Of a DNA stretch of 64,000 nt, positions 33,643 through 45,036 are shown in pieces. Made by a program: the position numbers and the translations under genes. How positions within the stretch are numbered: position 1 is the first letter of the stretch; each line of letters opens with the position of its first letter. This stretch comes from Steromphala cineraria. Taxonomy: Eukaryota; Mollusca; Gastropoda; Trochida; Trochidae. The notes under the pieces were generated by a model that searched no databases, was not told the DNA's origin, and saw nothing but the letters and a program-made list of their open reading frames with translations. Where the stretch lies: positions 35,821,315 to 35,885,314 of the forward strand of contig OU744730.1 in NCBI GenBank assembly GCA_916613615.1, written 5' to 3'.

Positions 33643-33869
33643 TAACTTGTGAACCGAGATAAACCGTAGTTACAAAATAATTTAAATAATAAGTATAAAA
33701 GTGGATTCATTGATTTTTACTGGCAGGGAATCACCATGAGCAAACGGAGAGCACATCCGCGCCCTGCACGTGCTTTGCGCTCGCTACCCAAGCCGAGAGT
33801 GTGAGATGCATGCATCTGCCTCGTGAAGTTCACATGATTGTCACTGTGGAAAATACATCTTTGTTCTCG

Positions 33870-33945
33870 TGGGCCTTTATAGCCAAGTTGTCAAAGGCGC
33901 CAGTTTAGTAAGCGAAAGGTCCAGAGTTCGAAACCAGGCATGCGA
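33870..33945 (+). repeat. degenerate tRNA-like SINE head
   Basis: TATAGCCAAGTTGTCAAAGGCGC resembles a Leu/Ser-type A-box and GAGTTCGAAACC a B-box, 40 bp apart. The cloverleaf does not close. Confidence 0.45.
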
Positions 33946-34077
33946 ACATTATATTTGTGATTTGTCAAAAATGTCATATTTTGTAATGGTATTTAATCGA
34001 AGAAGGACTTTGAATCAAATTATTTCAAAACGTGTATAATTCCCCAATCAAAGTAAATTTCCGATAAATTCTAGAGT

Positions 34078-34150
34078 AAGCCCCGGGCATTCCTAAAGAA
34101 AGCCCTGGGCATTCTTCAAGAAAGCCCTGGGCATTCTTGGAGAACGCCCG
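34078..34150. repeat. 26-bp tandem repeat, three copies
   Basis: AAGCCC(C/T)GGGCATTC followed by TTCAAGA-like spacers, three times, then a diverged GAACGCCCGGC. Confidence 0.8.
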
Positions 34151-34219
34151 GCAATCTGACAATAGAGGTTTATCCGGTAAAAGAAGAACCTAATAGAACA
34201 ATAGAGTGACGTCACTGGA

Positions 34220-35265
34220 GGTTTATAAGGAGTATTACCACCCTTGGCTTTTTTCAATGCCATTATTCGTTTAGGCATAGATACGTAGAGACAGAGACAG
34301 GTATCTTTTGAGACGGAATACCAATATTTTTGGACCAACTTCTAAAGCTCCTTGCTTGAAGTAGGCATCTCCCTTGCAACTTTCTTCCCAATAATGTCCC
34401 AGAGTGTCTCAATGGGACTCATGTCCGGCGAATTTCCTGGCCATTCCAATAGTGGTATGTTCCTGGCAGCCAAAAACTCACGAGTGCTTTTGGAAAAATG
34501 TGCTGGGGCTTTATCTTGCTGAAATATGAACTTCTTTTTCGGAAACATAAGACATTCACCCTGTATCTTCAGGTCATTGATGATCTCAGTCTGATATTTC
34601 TGGGAAATGAGGGTACCAGACACCTTCTTAAGAATTCCGGTGCCATTTGATGACATGAGTCCCCAAACATGGACCTGGGGTGGGTGTTTTACAGTCACTT
34701 GGGAACAGTAACTTCTGTATCTTTCGTTTTGGAGACGTCTTACTTTCATTCTACGCCTATTGCTGAATCATCTGAAAATAGATTCATCCGAGAAAAGTAC
34801 TCGATTCCAATTTGGCACCCGGAAATGTGCATGTGCTCTTGCCGTGTCTCTTCTGAGTTTTCTCTGTCTTGCATTCAAAAGAGGTTTCCTACAGGGGACG
34901 TAACATTTTAATCCAAGTTGCTGAAGACGCCTTGAGATTGTCATGTGACTGATCTGTAAGCCAACACTTTTCCGCAAAGTACCCCTTAAAATATTGAGAG
35001 TTGAGAACCTGTTTCTCATACACTGTTTACGGATCAATCTGTCATCTCTGTCAGTTGTGCATCTTGGTCTGCCAGACCTTTTAGCATCAATTACCTCCCC
35101 TGTGGAATCAAACTTCTTCATAAACCTTATCATTCCATGAATTGTGACATCACAATTGTATTTTTCGCCCATGATTTTCTGAACTTCTTTCCATTTCAGC
35201 CCAGTGTTCCTAAGAGTGACAATACGGATTCTTTCACTAAACATTAAATTTCTTTTCTTTGCCAT
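34220..35265 (-). pseudogene. Tc1/mariner transposase with two in-frame stops
   Basis: Starts at ATG 35265 (MAKKRNLMFSERIRIVTLRN) with a helix-turn-helix, then KRSGRPRCT and TISRRLQQLGL. The catalytic motifs are VLFSDES, FQQDKAPAHF and SPIETLW. It ends YVSMPKRIMALKKAKGG near 34235. The single reading frame is kept throughout but is interrupted by TGA at 34768-34770, just after the first catalytic D, and by TAG at 34342-34344. No frameshifts are seen. TIRs were not found. It is unlike the Tc1 at 25.6 kb (different linker and C-terminus). Confidence 0.8.
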
Positions 35266-35352
35266 AATTACATGACACAGTAATGGGAGTTTGTTGACTG
35301 TAGCCTTGCTTGTTATCAGAAGCAAATGATAAATCATTGAATAAAATAACAA

Positions 35353-35841
35353 CCACCGTAAGTAAATTATTTATTTTTTAATTACACATGACATTTCACT
35401 TAAAAATTACCAACCTAAATTTACCCTTCCGCAATCTTGTCAACAAGTTGTCTGTCATGTCGACTGTTTCAGCGACCTGCTAGAAGGTCTTATTAATGAG
35501 ATATATGATTATGGCAGCAATTTGGGGGGCTGAGAAAGGGGGTCGCCCTATGTACGAGGTCGCCGTGTACATTGAAATATACGGTACTGTGTCAGTAATT
35601 GATGTAACCAGTAGTCTGAATAACTCTGTAAATGAAAACATAGGATAAACGTATTGGCAAAAGACGTTTTTCAAGGAATCGGATATGCAATTATTAAAAC
35701 CTTCAATGTTTTTTTGAAAGCAGAGAACCTTTAAAATAGAGTCTTAAAAACCAATAAAAGGCATTAAATGTGTTGACGAAATATGTAAAATATATATTCA
35801 GAAAAATGGCAAAGTTATTAGCCAAAAAAATGTACTTACGA
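35353..35841. other. no recognisable feature
   Basis: AT-rich; probably flank of the transposase copy and host intron. Confidence 0.3.
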
Positions 35842-35921
35842 AACGGAACGTCAAGACCTCCTGTTTTCATCTCTCCTACTTGAGCAGTGAAATCAATGAC
35901 ATCAAAATCAAACTTAAGATT
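35842..35921 (-). CDS. possible host exon
   Basis: Minus-strand frame NLKFDFDVIDFTAQVGEMKT ending GLDVPFR. It lies between an acceptor-like ATATGCAG (35922 upward) and a donor GTAAGTACA (35841 downward). Codon use is balanced. The protein is not recognised. It could belong with the cysteine-rich exon upstream on the same strand. Confidence 0.3.
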
Positions 35922-36201
35922 CTGCATATTATCAACATGTTTGACACTTCATTTGCATGTTTCGTGTTTAGGCTGTTATTTTTACAAGGAAAGAGACATA
36001 TTATCACCTATCAGGCCTACATGGATGCAGGTTTGTTTTTTTCATGTTCATACGATTTAGGACTATGGCGTGTACAAATAATAACCCCCCCAATGTACAA
36101 ATAATAACCGTGAAATACTTGTTTTTTTACTGTGGCTACTTTCAGCCCGCAAATAGTTTCACTGGTTTCGACTCACAAATCCTTCACATGCAGAACGCAA
36201 T

Positions 36202-36387
36202 TTAAAGTCCTGTTTTTTTGTTCCAAAGTTTACTGCTCCAAGATTCGTATTCATTACAGATACATTTCGCAGTCTTATTGCAACATATAGATCTTGGACC
36301 GTCAAAAAACAGTTCATATCCAGGGACATATATAATGTGATAGGCCCGAACCCACATCGCACATTGGCTGCAAAAACGGACGCAATG
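36202..36387 (-). CDS. possible host exon, cysteine-rich, at the Mutator insertion point
   Basis: On the minus strand, an acceptor-like CTAATTTTGCAG is followed by a frame with HCVRFCSQCAMWVRAYHIIY, FFDGPRSICCNKTAKCIC and SSKLWNKKTGL, then a stop at 36204-36202. Eight cysteines in 61 residues suggest a small disulphide or zinc-binding domain at a C-terminus. The acceptor overlaps the 9-bp duplication of the transposon at 36399. Not recognised; it could also be chance. Confidence 0.35.
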   Translation of the reverse strand, partial: HCVRFCSQCAMWVRAYHIIYVPGYELFFDGPRSICCNKTAKCICNEYESWSSKLWNKKTGL

Positions 36388-36398
36388 CTGCAAAATTA

Positions 36399-36445
36399 GA
36401 TCGGCACTTGAGGCAATCCAGTGAAGCAGATTCATGAATATTCAT
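36399..36445 (+). repeat. left TIR of the Mutator-like element
   Basis: Identical over 45 bp to the complement of 56269-56313. It contains the self-complementary ATGAATATTCAT at its inner edge. Confidence 0.9.
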
Positions 36446-36591
36446 TAGATACGAGTATGCATTCGGAACCTCTCAGAAGGCGTGTATAGTTATATTAATA
36501 GACCAACTTTTCTGCGCATACGCAGTGACATACTTAAACTGTATAGGGGCGCCAAATTTAAAATCATAAACATCCTTCGGAGGCCGTTGCA

Positions 36592-36696
36592 ATGGCCGAG
36601 AGGGAGTTTGTTTTCGAGACTTTTGACGAGGTCATTGACCTCATAAATGACCACAGCAATGAATTTAACACTTCATACTGTGTTTCCAAGAGTACA
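36592..36696 (+). CDS. Mutator-like gene, exon 1
   Basis: ATG 36592 opens MAEREFVFETFDEVIDLIND and continues to VSKST at 36696. Joining it in phase to the exon at 37063 is plausible, but the donor (ACA|GTTTCA) is weak. Position and the helical F.TF.EVI.LI pattern suggest an N-terminal DNA-binding or interaction domain of the transposase. The same sequence recurs three times in the satellite downstream, which supports its having been a real transcribed unit. Confidence 0.55.
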
Positions 36697-37062
36697 GTTT
36701 CAAAAAAGAAGTGTCATTTAAATTTTGGGAGATTTAGGTCTTGAATTATAATATTTTGAGGGATATCAGTGTGTTAAGATTTCTAAGTTTTGTGCTTCTG
36801 TATCTGTTGTATGTTCTGTTGTGTATTCTATTAAAATACTTCACTTAAAATATACAATGTTTCCTGAATATTCAGTTAGTATGGATTTGGTAATGTAAAC
36901 TGCCTTAATATTTGATAATAAACACTTTATTGATATGGTTTCCAAAAAAACATCACAACAATTAAAAGTTGATTTCTCTACCAATTCAAATAAAAATACT
37001 ACAGTTGTCTTGTTCCTAAATTTTATTGATGACTATTTTAATTTGATGACAATACATTTCAG

Positions 37063-37218
37063 GTCAAGGACAAAGACACCAAAAGTAACAGAGATGTAAT
37101 GTCTGCGGCACTAAAAGCAGATCTCCAATCGCCATGCTATGATGAAATTCTGTTTCACAAGAAATATTTTGTCAAATTACCTCACCAAGATGATCACACA
37201 AACCATTTCAAAGGCGAG
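37063..37218 (+). CDS. Mutator-like gene, exon 2
   Basis: Flanked by ATTTCAG and GTAATG. It is 52 codons, phase 0 at both ends: VKDKDTKSNRDVMSAALKAD, then EILFHKKYFVKLPHQDDHTN and HFKGE. The segment resembles the pre-catalytic region of animal MULE transposases, where a conserved FH.K.FV..P.. block occurs. Confidence 0.55.
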
Positions 37219-37389
37219 GTAATGCATATCAATAATTTGATTTATGAAAGAAACCAGAATGATTGTCAAGTACACTTGACGGAATAGAAAATATTTTTAT
37301 ACATTGATTAAAAATTGTCAAGCATATTAAGAGCATATGACACATCAGTATTAAGGAGTAATAATGCAAAATGGACTGATTATGCAACC

Positions 37390-39545
37390 GCTTGACTGGA
37401 TTGCCCCTTATAGATAGGACATCCTGTCAAGCAGATATAGACCTAGGACAGTAACAAGGGTATGAATTACCATCGGAAATGTCTTAGGTCAGGCAAACAA
37501 GCACTCACCTATAGAGTGTGATCATTGATAATTTATTGAATATGCAATTAATAGAAACCGCTTCACTGGATTGCCCTTTATAGATAGGACATCCTGTCAA
37601 GCAGATATAGACCTTTTCGAGTTTGCTTTTAAGACTTTTGACAAGGTTATTGACCTCATAAAGGACCACAGCAATGAATTTAACACTTCATACTGTGTCT
37701 CCAAGAGCACAGATTGTCCCTGTTTCAGGCAAACAAGCACTTAACTTTAGAGTGTGAGCATAGATAATGCACTGAATATACAATGAGTAATAACCGCTTG
37801 ACTGGATTGCCCTTTATAGATAGGACATCCTGTCAAGCAGATGTAGACCCAGGATAGTTCCAAGGGTATGAATTACCATCGGAAATGTCTTAGGTCAGGC
37901 AAAGAAGCACTCACCTTAATATAGATAATGGACTGAATATACAATGAGTAATAACCGCTTGACTGGATTGCCCATTATAGATAGGACATCCTGTCAAGCA
38001 GATGTAGACCCAGGATAGTTCAAAGGGTATGAATTACCATCGGAAATGTCTTAGGTCAGGCAAACAAGCACTCACCTATAGAGTGTGATCATTGATAATT
38101 GATTGAATATGCAATTAATAGAAACCGCTTCACTGGATTGCCCTTTATAGATAGGACATCCTGTCAAGCAGATATAGACCTTTTCGAGTTTGCTTTTAAG
38201 ACTTTTGACAAGGTTATTGGCCTCATAAAGGACCACAGCAATGAATTTAACACTTCATACTGTGTCTCCAAGAGCACAGATTGTCCCTGTTTCAGGCAAA
38301 CAAGCACTTAACTTTAGAGTGTGAGCATAGATAATGCACTGAATATACAATGAGTAATAACCGCTTGACTGGATTGCCCTTTATAGATAGGACATCCTGT
38401 CAAGCAGATGTAGACCCAGGATAGTTCCAAGGGTATGAATTACCATCGGAAATGTCTTAGGTCAGGCAAAGAAGCACTCACCTTAATATAGATAATGGAC
38501 TGAATATACAATGAGTAATAACCGCTTGACTGGATTGCCCATTATAGATAGGACATCCTGTCAAGCAGATGTAGACCCAGGATAGTTCAAAGGGTATGAA
38601 TTACCATCGGAAATGTCTTAGGTCAGGCAAACAAGCACTCACCTATAGAGTGTGATCATTGATAATTGATTGAATATGCAATTAATAGAAACCGCTTCAC
38701 TGGATTGCCCTTTATAGATAGGACATCCTGTCAAGCAGATGTAGACCCAGGATAGTTCCAAGGGTATGAATTACCATCGGAAATGTCTTAAGTCAGGCAA
38801 ACAAGCACTCACCTATAGAGTGTGATCATTGATAATTTATAGAATATGCAATTAATAGAAACCGCTTCACTGGATTGCCCTTTATAGATAGGACATCCTG
38901 TCAAGCAGATATAGACCTTTTCGAGTTTGCTTTTAAGACTTTTGACAAGGTTATTGACCTCATAAAGGACAACAGCAATGAATTTAACACTTCATACTGT
39001 GTCTCCAAGAGCACAGATTGTCCCTGTTTCAGGCAAACAAGCACTTAACTTTAGAGTGTGAGCATAGATAATGCACTGAATATACAATGAGTAATAACCG
39101 CTTGACTGGATTGCCCTTTATAGATAGGACATCCTGTCAAGCAGATGTAGACCCAGGATAGTTCCAAGGGTATGAATTACCATCGGAAATGTTTTAGGTC
39201 AGGCAAAGAAGCACTCACCTTAATATAGATAATGGACTGAATATACAATGAGTAATAACCGCTTGACTGGATTGCCCTTTATAGATAGGACATCCTGTCA
39301 AGCAGACGTAGACCCAGGATAGTTCCAAGGGTATGAATTACCATCGGAAATGTCTTAGGTCAGGCAAACAACCACTCACGTTAATATAGATAATGGACTG
39401 AATATACAATGAGTAATAACCGCTTGACTGGATTGCCCTTTATAGATAGGACATCCTGTCAAGCAAATGTAGACCCAGGATAGTTCCAAGGGTATGAATT
39501 ACCATCGGATATGTCATTGGTCAGGCAAACAAGCACTCACCTTTA
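37390..39545. repeat. higher-order satellite carrying copies of exon 1
   Basis: Twelve monomers anchored by CTGGATTGCCCxTTATAGATAGGACATCCTGTC. Spacing cycles 170, 237, 160 bp, giving a compound unit of about 567 bp repeated twice, then a partial third set with an extra 170 and an extra 160. The three 237-bp monomers (about 37609-37740, 38181-38308, 38921-39046) contain FAFKTFDKVI(D/G)LIKD and NEFNTSYCVSKST, clear copies of exon 1. The array lies in the intron between exons 2 and 3. Confidence 0.8.
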
Positions 39546-39595
39546 GAGTGTGATCATAGATAATGGAATTATAATATTTCCCCATATTATTGCAG

Positions 39596-40207
39596 GTTGC
39601 TGGTTTCACATTGCCGATAGATAAAAGCCTAATAGCAAGAATCAAAGATCTGGTATCCGAAGGGATCACAAACACAAATGAAATCCAGAGACACCTCAAA
39701 TTTTTTTTCAAAATGAAATGGTTTTTGAAAGCAATTTTCAGCCAAACAGAAACAACAAAATATATTTTCCAACAAAATGTGATATCAGAAACCATGTTTA
39801 TGCAGCAAGGATGGCCCAGATGGATTCAAAGATAGATAGCGAAAGGCTGGTTTCACTTGTTGAATCATGGGAAAAAATGATGAAAATGACAAGTTTTACT
39901 TGAGATCTCCTCAGGGAAACGACCCAGGTGTTAATTCCTTTTTGTTTGTTCACCAAACTGAATGGCAAAGAAAACTTCTAAAACGATATGGAGAAGAACT
40001 AGTGATGCTTGATGCTGTTTTTTCTAGCAGTTAAGACCAACGTAAACTATTGCGTTGTTGCAACTATGGTCACCCACGGAGAAACAACTTCTCATATTAC
40101 AGAAGCACTTGAAATAGTGAAAAAATGGAATCCTGATTGGCACCCAAGAAACTGGATGGTAGACTTTTCTGAGGCCGAAATAAATGCCATTGGATCGGTT
40201 TACAAAG
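39596..40207 (+). pseudogene. Mutator-like gene, exon 3: first half of DDE transposase, frameshifted
   Basis: Follows ATTGCAG and ends AAAG|GTAAAA. It begins VAGFTLPIDKSLIARIKDLV. The frame changes at the poly-T (about 39700), at the poly-A (about 39885) and near 40018. Read across these, it gives SPQGNDPGVNSFLFVHQTEW, then the first catalytic D in ELVMLDAVF. The next block, KTNVNYCVVATMVTHGETT, is reached after an apparent deletion of a dozen residues. The second catalytic D is in WMVDFSEAEINAI. This arrangement is that of the MULE catalytic domain. Confidence 0.75.
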
Positions 40208-40375
40208 GTAAAAAGGGTAATATAATAACGATACAAATAATAAGTCTGAGTTTGAAATTTCTTATTACTTTATATTAAAAAATTCCCCTTATACATTATA
40301 ATCTTGCGGTACTTGAAATTTCAAAATGATTTTGATTTTAATCGTTCTTTGTAATTGCAAATGTTTGAATTACAG

Positions 40376-40617
40376 GTCAGAACATCCTCATCTGTTCATT
40401 CCACCGAGAGCAAGCTTGGGATAGGTGGTTGAGAGCATCAAAACATGGTGTCAATGATGACAAAAATGAGATCTTATTACATCTAAGGGTAATAGCTAGT
40501 AGTGAAACTCAGGAAACATATACCCGGAGTCTAAAATTGTTCCAATCTTCAAATATATGGAAGCAAAACAAGCAACTTCGTGATTGGGTCTCAAACAAAT
40601 GGTTACCCCATTCGGAG
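40376..40617 (+). CDS. Mutator-like gene, exon 4: DDE insertion domain
   Basis: Begins after ATTACAG. It completes the phase-1 codon of exon 3 and reads GQNILICSFHREQAWDRWLR, then YTRSLKLFQSSNIWKQNKQL and WVSNKWLPHSE. The C.FHREQAW.RW block is conserved in this transposase group between the second D and the catalytic E. The exon ends GAG|GCAAGTA, a GC donor. The phase (0) matches the next exon, which supports the non-canonical donor. Confidence 0.7.
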
Positions 40618-40789
40618 GCAAGTAAAATATCTTTGCAGCAAATTCTTTTAAAAAAATACATCACTTATCCTTGTCAACATTTCCTCTAAGTTCATGTCAA
40701 AACAATGAAGAATGAATAGCCTACCTATAATGATATTTACTTTAGGGTTCATAGGAGGTTTGACTTATTCCATAAATATGTACTTTCAG

Positions 40790-40962
40790 AAATGGGTGCA
40801 AGCATTCCGGATAAATCGCTTCAAGGTTGACATACCAACTAACAATGGACTTGAGAGACTGAACAGTTCACTCAAACAATGCCTGAGAGAGCATGGTGAT
40901 AAAACCATAAGTGGAGTTATGAAGATTGTAGTGGAGGAATGTACTGTTAATCTCTACAAAGG
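40790..40962 (+). CDS. Mutator-like gene, exon 5: catalytic E
   Basis: Follows TACTTTCAG and reads KWVQAFRINRFKVDIPTNNG then LERLNSSLKQCL. The TNNGLERLN motif carries the third catalytic residue (E) of the DDE triad. It ends AAAGG|GTAATG in phase 2, which exon 6 completes. Confidence 0.7.
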
Positions 40963-41174
40963 GTAATGATGTTTTCAATACAATGTAATGAAAGTAACAA
41001 TCAAATGTTGGTGAATATTATTTAAAACAGAAAAATACAAATTGAAAATATCTGATTAAAATGATCCTCAACCTTGAAGAGTATTATATCAATCAAACCA
41101 TTTCATTCAAAATATCTAAAAAATTGTGAAATTTCAATTGCATTCCAATTTCAGATTATCATATCCCATTTCAG

Positions 41175-41824
41175 GTACACAACAAAGAATCTGCAATCCC
41201 ATGAATACTACAGAGCGTACAATACAGAAATTCCAAACTTCTTATTCAATCGCCCTAGAGCATTTGTAGACCATGTTAAGTCAAGGATTCTTAGTGCATT
41301 GGAGATAACATCCATTACAAAAATTGACAATGAATCAACTAATATTTTCACTGTTGAAGGTTCTAATGGCAAACCGTACAAGGTATGCTTCGGAAATAAT
41401 GAAATCATGCCAAATTGTCAATGCAAAGATTGGGAAAGCACACATTACCCTTGTAAACATTTCTGTGCCATTTGGAAAAAATACCCAAAGTTTGGTTTCG
41501 AAAAGTTGAGCCAAAATGATCTCCATTCACCATTCATAAGTATAGACAGTTCGCTTTTCACCAAATTTGAAGAAAACTTTCATGTTCATGAAGTCAAAAT
41601 TTGTAGCAAAAATCCTACTCAATCAAATGTAGACGTGGACAAGAAAGCTGTAGCTTCATCATGCAGGGAAATACTTAAAGACATGATTGATATAAACTTA
41701 CAAGGTGGATGATGACAAACTGAACTGCATAGAAGATGAACTTCATCGACTGCTTAGAATTATGATTCAAATGGCTCCAAAGGATGGATCACTTATCTTC
41801 GAAAAGGTTCAAGATTGTAAAAGG
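41175..41824 (+). CDS. Mutator-like gene, exon 6: SWIM zinc finger
   Basis: Follows CCCATTTCAG. It continues YTTKNLQSHEYYRAYNTEIP, then shows the SWIM finger NCQCKDWESTHYPCKHFCAI (C-x-C-x9-C-x-H) near 41410-41475. SWIM domains directly follow the catalytic core in MULE transposases and are thought to bind DNA or protein. A stop appears at 41710-41712; the shifted frame continues YKVDDDKLNCIEDELHRLLR to about 41820, so a frameshift near 41700 is likely. Confidence 0.75.
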
Positions 41825-41970
41825 TCAGGTTATGGTTCTACCAAAAATTTAAAAAGACACAATCAATAACCTTTGTGGTTAAAAGCCATCTAAAATATCT
41901 TTTTGAAACAGAATTTCTCTAACAGAACGACTTTAATTTGAGATCTCTTAATGGAATATTCTTATTTCAG

Positions 41971-42450
41971 AAAGAAGAAGGGAAGACTAACAAAAGTTCA
42001 ACAAAGAGGAAAGCTGACAAGCAAATAGAAAATAGGCTAAAAACATGCAGTAGGTTCTCACTTACAACTATCAACACTGTTAATGATTGTAAAAGGGGGT
42101 TGTTGAGAAGAGTGACATGTTCAATTTATTTATTTTGATTTTGCATATTGGAAAAAAAGACTCAGTCTAAGAACATTGATTATTTCAAGCAAGTGACACA
42201 AGTTATTTAGTATTGTTAAAATCATAACAACTACATTAACATTTTCAGAAAAACTACCATCCAGACAAAAAGTGGTTCCAATGTCAAGAGTCAAAGGTAA
42301 ATTTTTTGTTGTTGCTTTCTTTAGGATTTTAAGTTTAAATAACAATTGCAATTTTAAACTCAGTTTTATCTCAAAAGGATGAAATAACTATGTATACATT
42401 TATCCTTCCAGTTAACTCTTCCATGAGAGACAACAATGATGTGAACGATG
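41971..42450 (+). CDS. Mutator-like gene, linker exons 7-9
   Basis: Three candidate small exons, each with acceptor and donor signals: 41971-42088 (TATTTCAG, GTAAAAG), 42249-42296 (TTTTCAG, GTAAAT) and 42412-42450 (CTTCCAG, GTAGGT). They encode lysine-rich, low-complexity text (KEEGKTNKSSTKRKADKQIE). It probably links the transposase-SWIM part to the protease part. Phases are not fully verified. Confidence 0.4.
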
Positions 42451-42689
42451 GTAGGTATATAGCATATGTTCTGTTTTGACAATATTGATTACTGTACATC
42501 AAAAAGGTAATGCTTATCAGAATGATTGAACTCAAAGAAACCGATCTATATTATCTGTTATGGATCAAAGTTTTTGCTTTACAATTTAATTTTAGTTAAA
42601 TATTTTAACAGTCAGTTGATGCAAATTGTCAATGATTACTTCAGTAAACGTATCCAAATATGCATATCACAACTTTTATCAATTTTCAG

Positions 42690-44682
42690 ATTTAACAGCC
42701 ATATGGCATAAAAAGATAGACAACTATGTTATCGGGAATCTTTTTCGACAGAAGATAGCAGATGCAGACATCTCATCTCTCAAAGGACCAAATTTCATCA
42801 CAGACAGGGTATGTTTACAAATTAAATATCACATAATAAAGTTAATGTGAGGAAACGTAATTACTTTCAGATAATTAATTTACTATTTTCAAAGATCATT
42901 GATAATGAATTTTGAAGCCTTTTCTCGAACAATAACATAACACTGAAAATTAACCAAATGTTATCAGTGATTCATATGCAACTTTCATTATCTATTTACA
43001 AGGTTCTTGACACAGTTTTGGAGGGTATGATTGGCAAGCACAAGGACTGTTTTCACATTTTCACTCAATCATGGACAAACATTTTTGAGGGATATAGTGT
43101 GAAGTTGGAAATGGGCCACAAAAAGGTAAAAACATGAATCAAATTAAAATAATAGACTATGGTTAAATGAAAATCTTCACTAATCCACAGTAGCTCTGGC
43201 GGCCAGGGGCGCTAATCCCTGTCAGTTCTAAAATTGAAAATAGAAACTGCCATAGCCAAAAATATACATTAATCATTCCTGGTTACCTCAAGTAAATGGC
43301 AAGATTAGTACGAGTTCAAATATGTGTATTCATTGAAAATAAAAGCAAGAGTAGATTTGCTTTTTATTCCTATTCACTAAATGAATTGTGTTTTCGAAAA
43401 AATTAAGCGTTTACTCTAAAAATAAAACAAATCTTAATTTCAGAAAAAGTTCCTTGACTACAAGAAAATGATTGGTGTGATAAACCCAAGTAATCGACAT
43501 TGGATATTTGTGGTAACCTTTCATATTATAATACTTTTTCATTCTTATTGTCGCACTGCCAACATTTAATCGGGCCATGGAAATAAAATTCACTAAGATT
43601 AAATACACATGGTTTATACAGCCAAAACAGAATAAAATTCCAGAAATTTTCAAGGACATTTTACCACTTTTCAAGTACATATATTCGCCAAACTTTCGAT
43701 TTTAGAAGCCGCCATTTTCCAAAGTGCTGCATTGCGACATCGGAATTTCGTAAAAAAAAATATTATTGTTTCATTTCATTTTCTATCAATTTGCGCAGTT
43801 AGAAGAATGACGATACTTCTGTGTTTTCGATTGTGATCCATGTCATGGGGAATTCAAGTACATATTTCGAAATTTCAAGGACATTACTGTAAAATCCCAG
43901 TATTTTTTCAGGACATTTAGTAAGCATTGTAAATTCAAGTACTTATCCAGTATCAAAAGAATATTAAAGTACTTTTCAAAGCCCATACGAACCATGATAC
44001 AACATAAAACAAAACTTGTTTTGTTTTTCTACAGGGAGTTGATGTCACTGAATCTTCAGTATTTCTGGTCAATCCGATGGGAACTTCTAGGAACTCCAAA
44101 GTGAAAGCCTTGCGGAATTGGAGGTATTTCCAGGATCTGAATGATACAATGTTAAATAATTATAAAACTGTCATTTTCAAGAACTACAGTTCAACAGTAA
44201 AACATAAATTCATAACATTGTAAGAATATTGACAATTATTAATTGATAAAGGGTGATGTTAAACAAATGTAACAATTGATTTCTATAATATAACTTCCAT
44301 CAAAATTGTAAGAAATAAATCAAATCAGGACATTTGACTATTATTTGGTCAAAATTTTAAAATCTTATGGCCACTTAGAATTGAATTCCATGATATTTGA
44401 TGACATATCAAATAAGTTACTATTTTGTAGGCAGCAACTAGAAGTATTCCAAATATATATATAGATGATTCTTGCATTTAAAAAAATTTTCAATATTAAG
44501 TGATTGTAAATAAATTCGAAACATACCATTTTCTCTTTTTTTTTCCACTCATGGGTAGTGCTTACATGGATAAGCGTGCAGAGCTGGGGCTTGAAGCCAG
44601 ATCTGTCATCTGGAGGACTCCCGACATTCCTGTTCAGGACAAGCAGCAGGACAGCCATAGCTGTGGGATATTTTCAATTATG
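42690..44682 (+). CDS. Mutator-like gene, exons 10-14: Ulp1/C48 cysteine-protease domain
   Basis: Exons with good boundaries: 42690-42808, 43003-43125, 43444-43512, 44035-44123, 44559-44682. Translations include LTAIWHKKIDNYVIGNLF (substrate-side region), VINPSNRHWIFV (catalytic His), SSVFLVNPMGTSRNSKVKAL (position of the catalytic Asp, here Asn) and DKQQDSHSCGIFSIM (oxyanion Gln and catalytic Cys). The H-(N)-Q-C order is that of Ulp1/SENP de-SUMOylating or deubiquitinating proteases. Whether this one is active is unknown; the Asn is at most a conservative loss. Codons are balanced and no stops occur in these exons. Confidence 0.7.
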
Positions 44683-45036
44683 GTAATTTATTATAATATT
44701 GGCAATGAAATATCAAGTATTTTTACTTTTAAAATATATAGAAAATATATCTTCTTGACAAATACCATAATTATATTACATAACAAATGATGCCATTAAT
44801 AATCTTAGTTAATCTTCAAATTGCAAACTTTATTTATTTAGTCTAATACATCAATATTTCATTCATATACAGCAATACCTTAATATAGATAGAAACCTTA
44901 AAATACATAAAATACTGTTAACTTTCAAATATACAAATCTAATTGTATAATGAACTTTTAAGTCTATAAATAGTTAATAACATAAACTATACTTGGTTCC
45001 ATTCATAGTATGCGGAGAGGTTCCTTGATGGCTTGT

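Noticed and set aside
35353..35480. Right TIR of the minus-strand Tc1/mariner copy
   Set aside because: No sequence here pairs convincingly with the region below 34220.
37390..39545. CRISPR-like array
   Set aside because: Regular repeats, but the genome is eukaryotic, monomers are adjacent without unique spacers, and the units contain exon copies.
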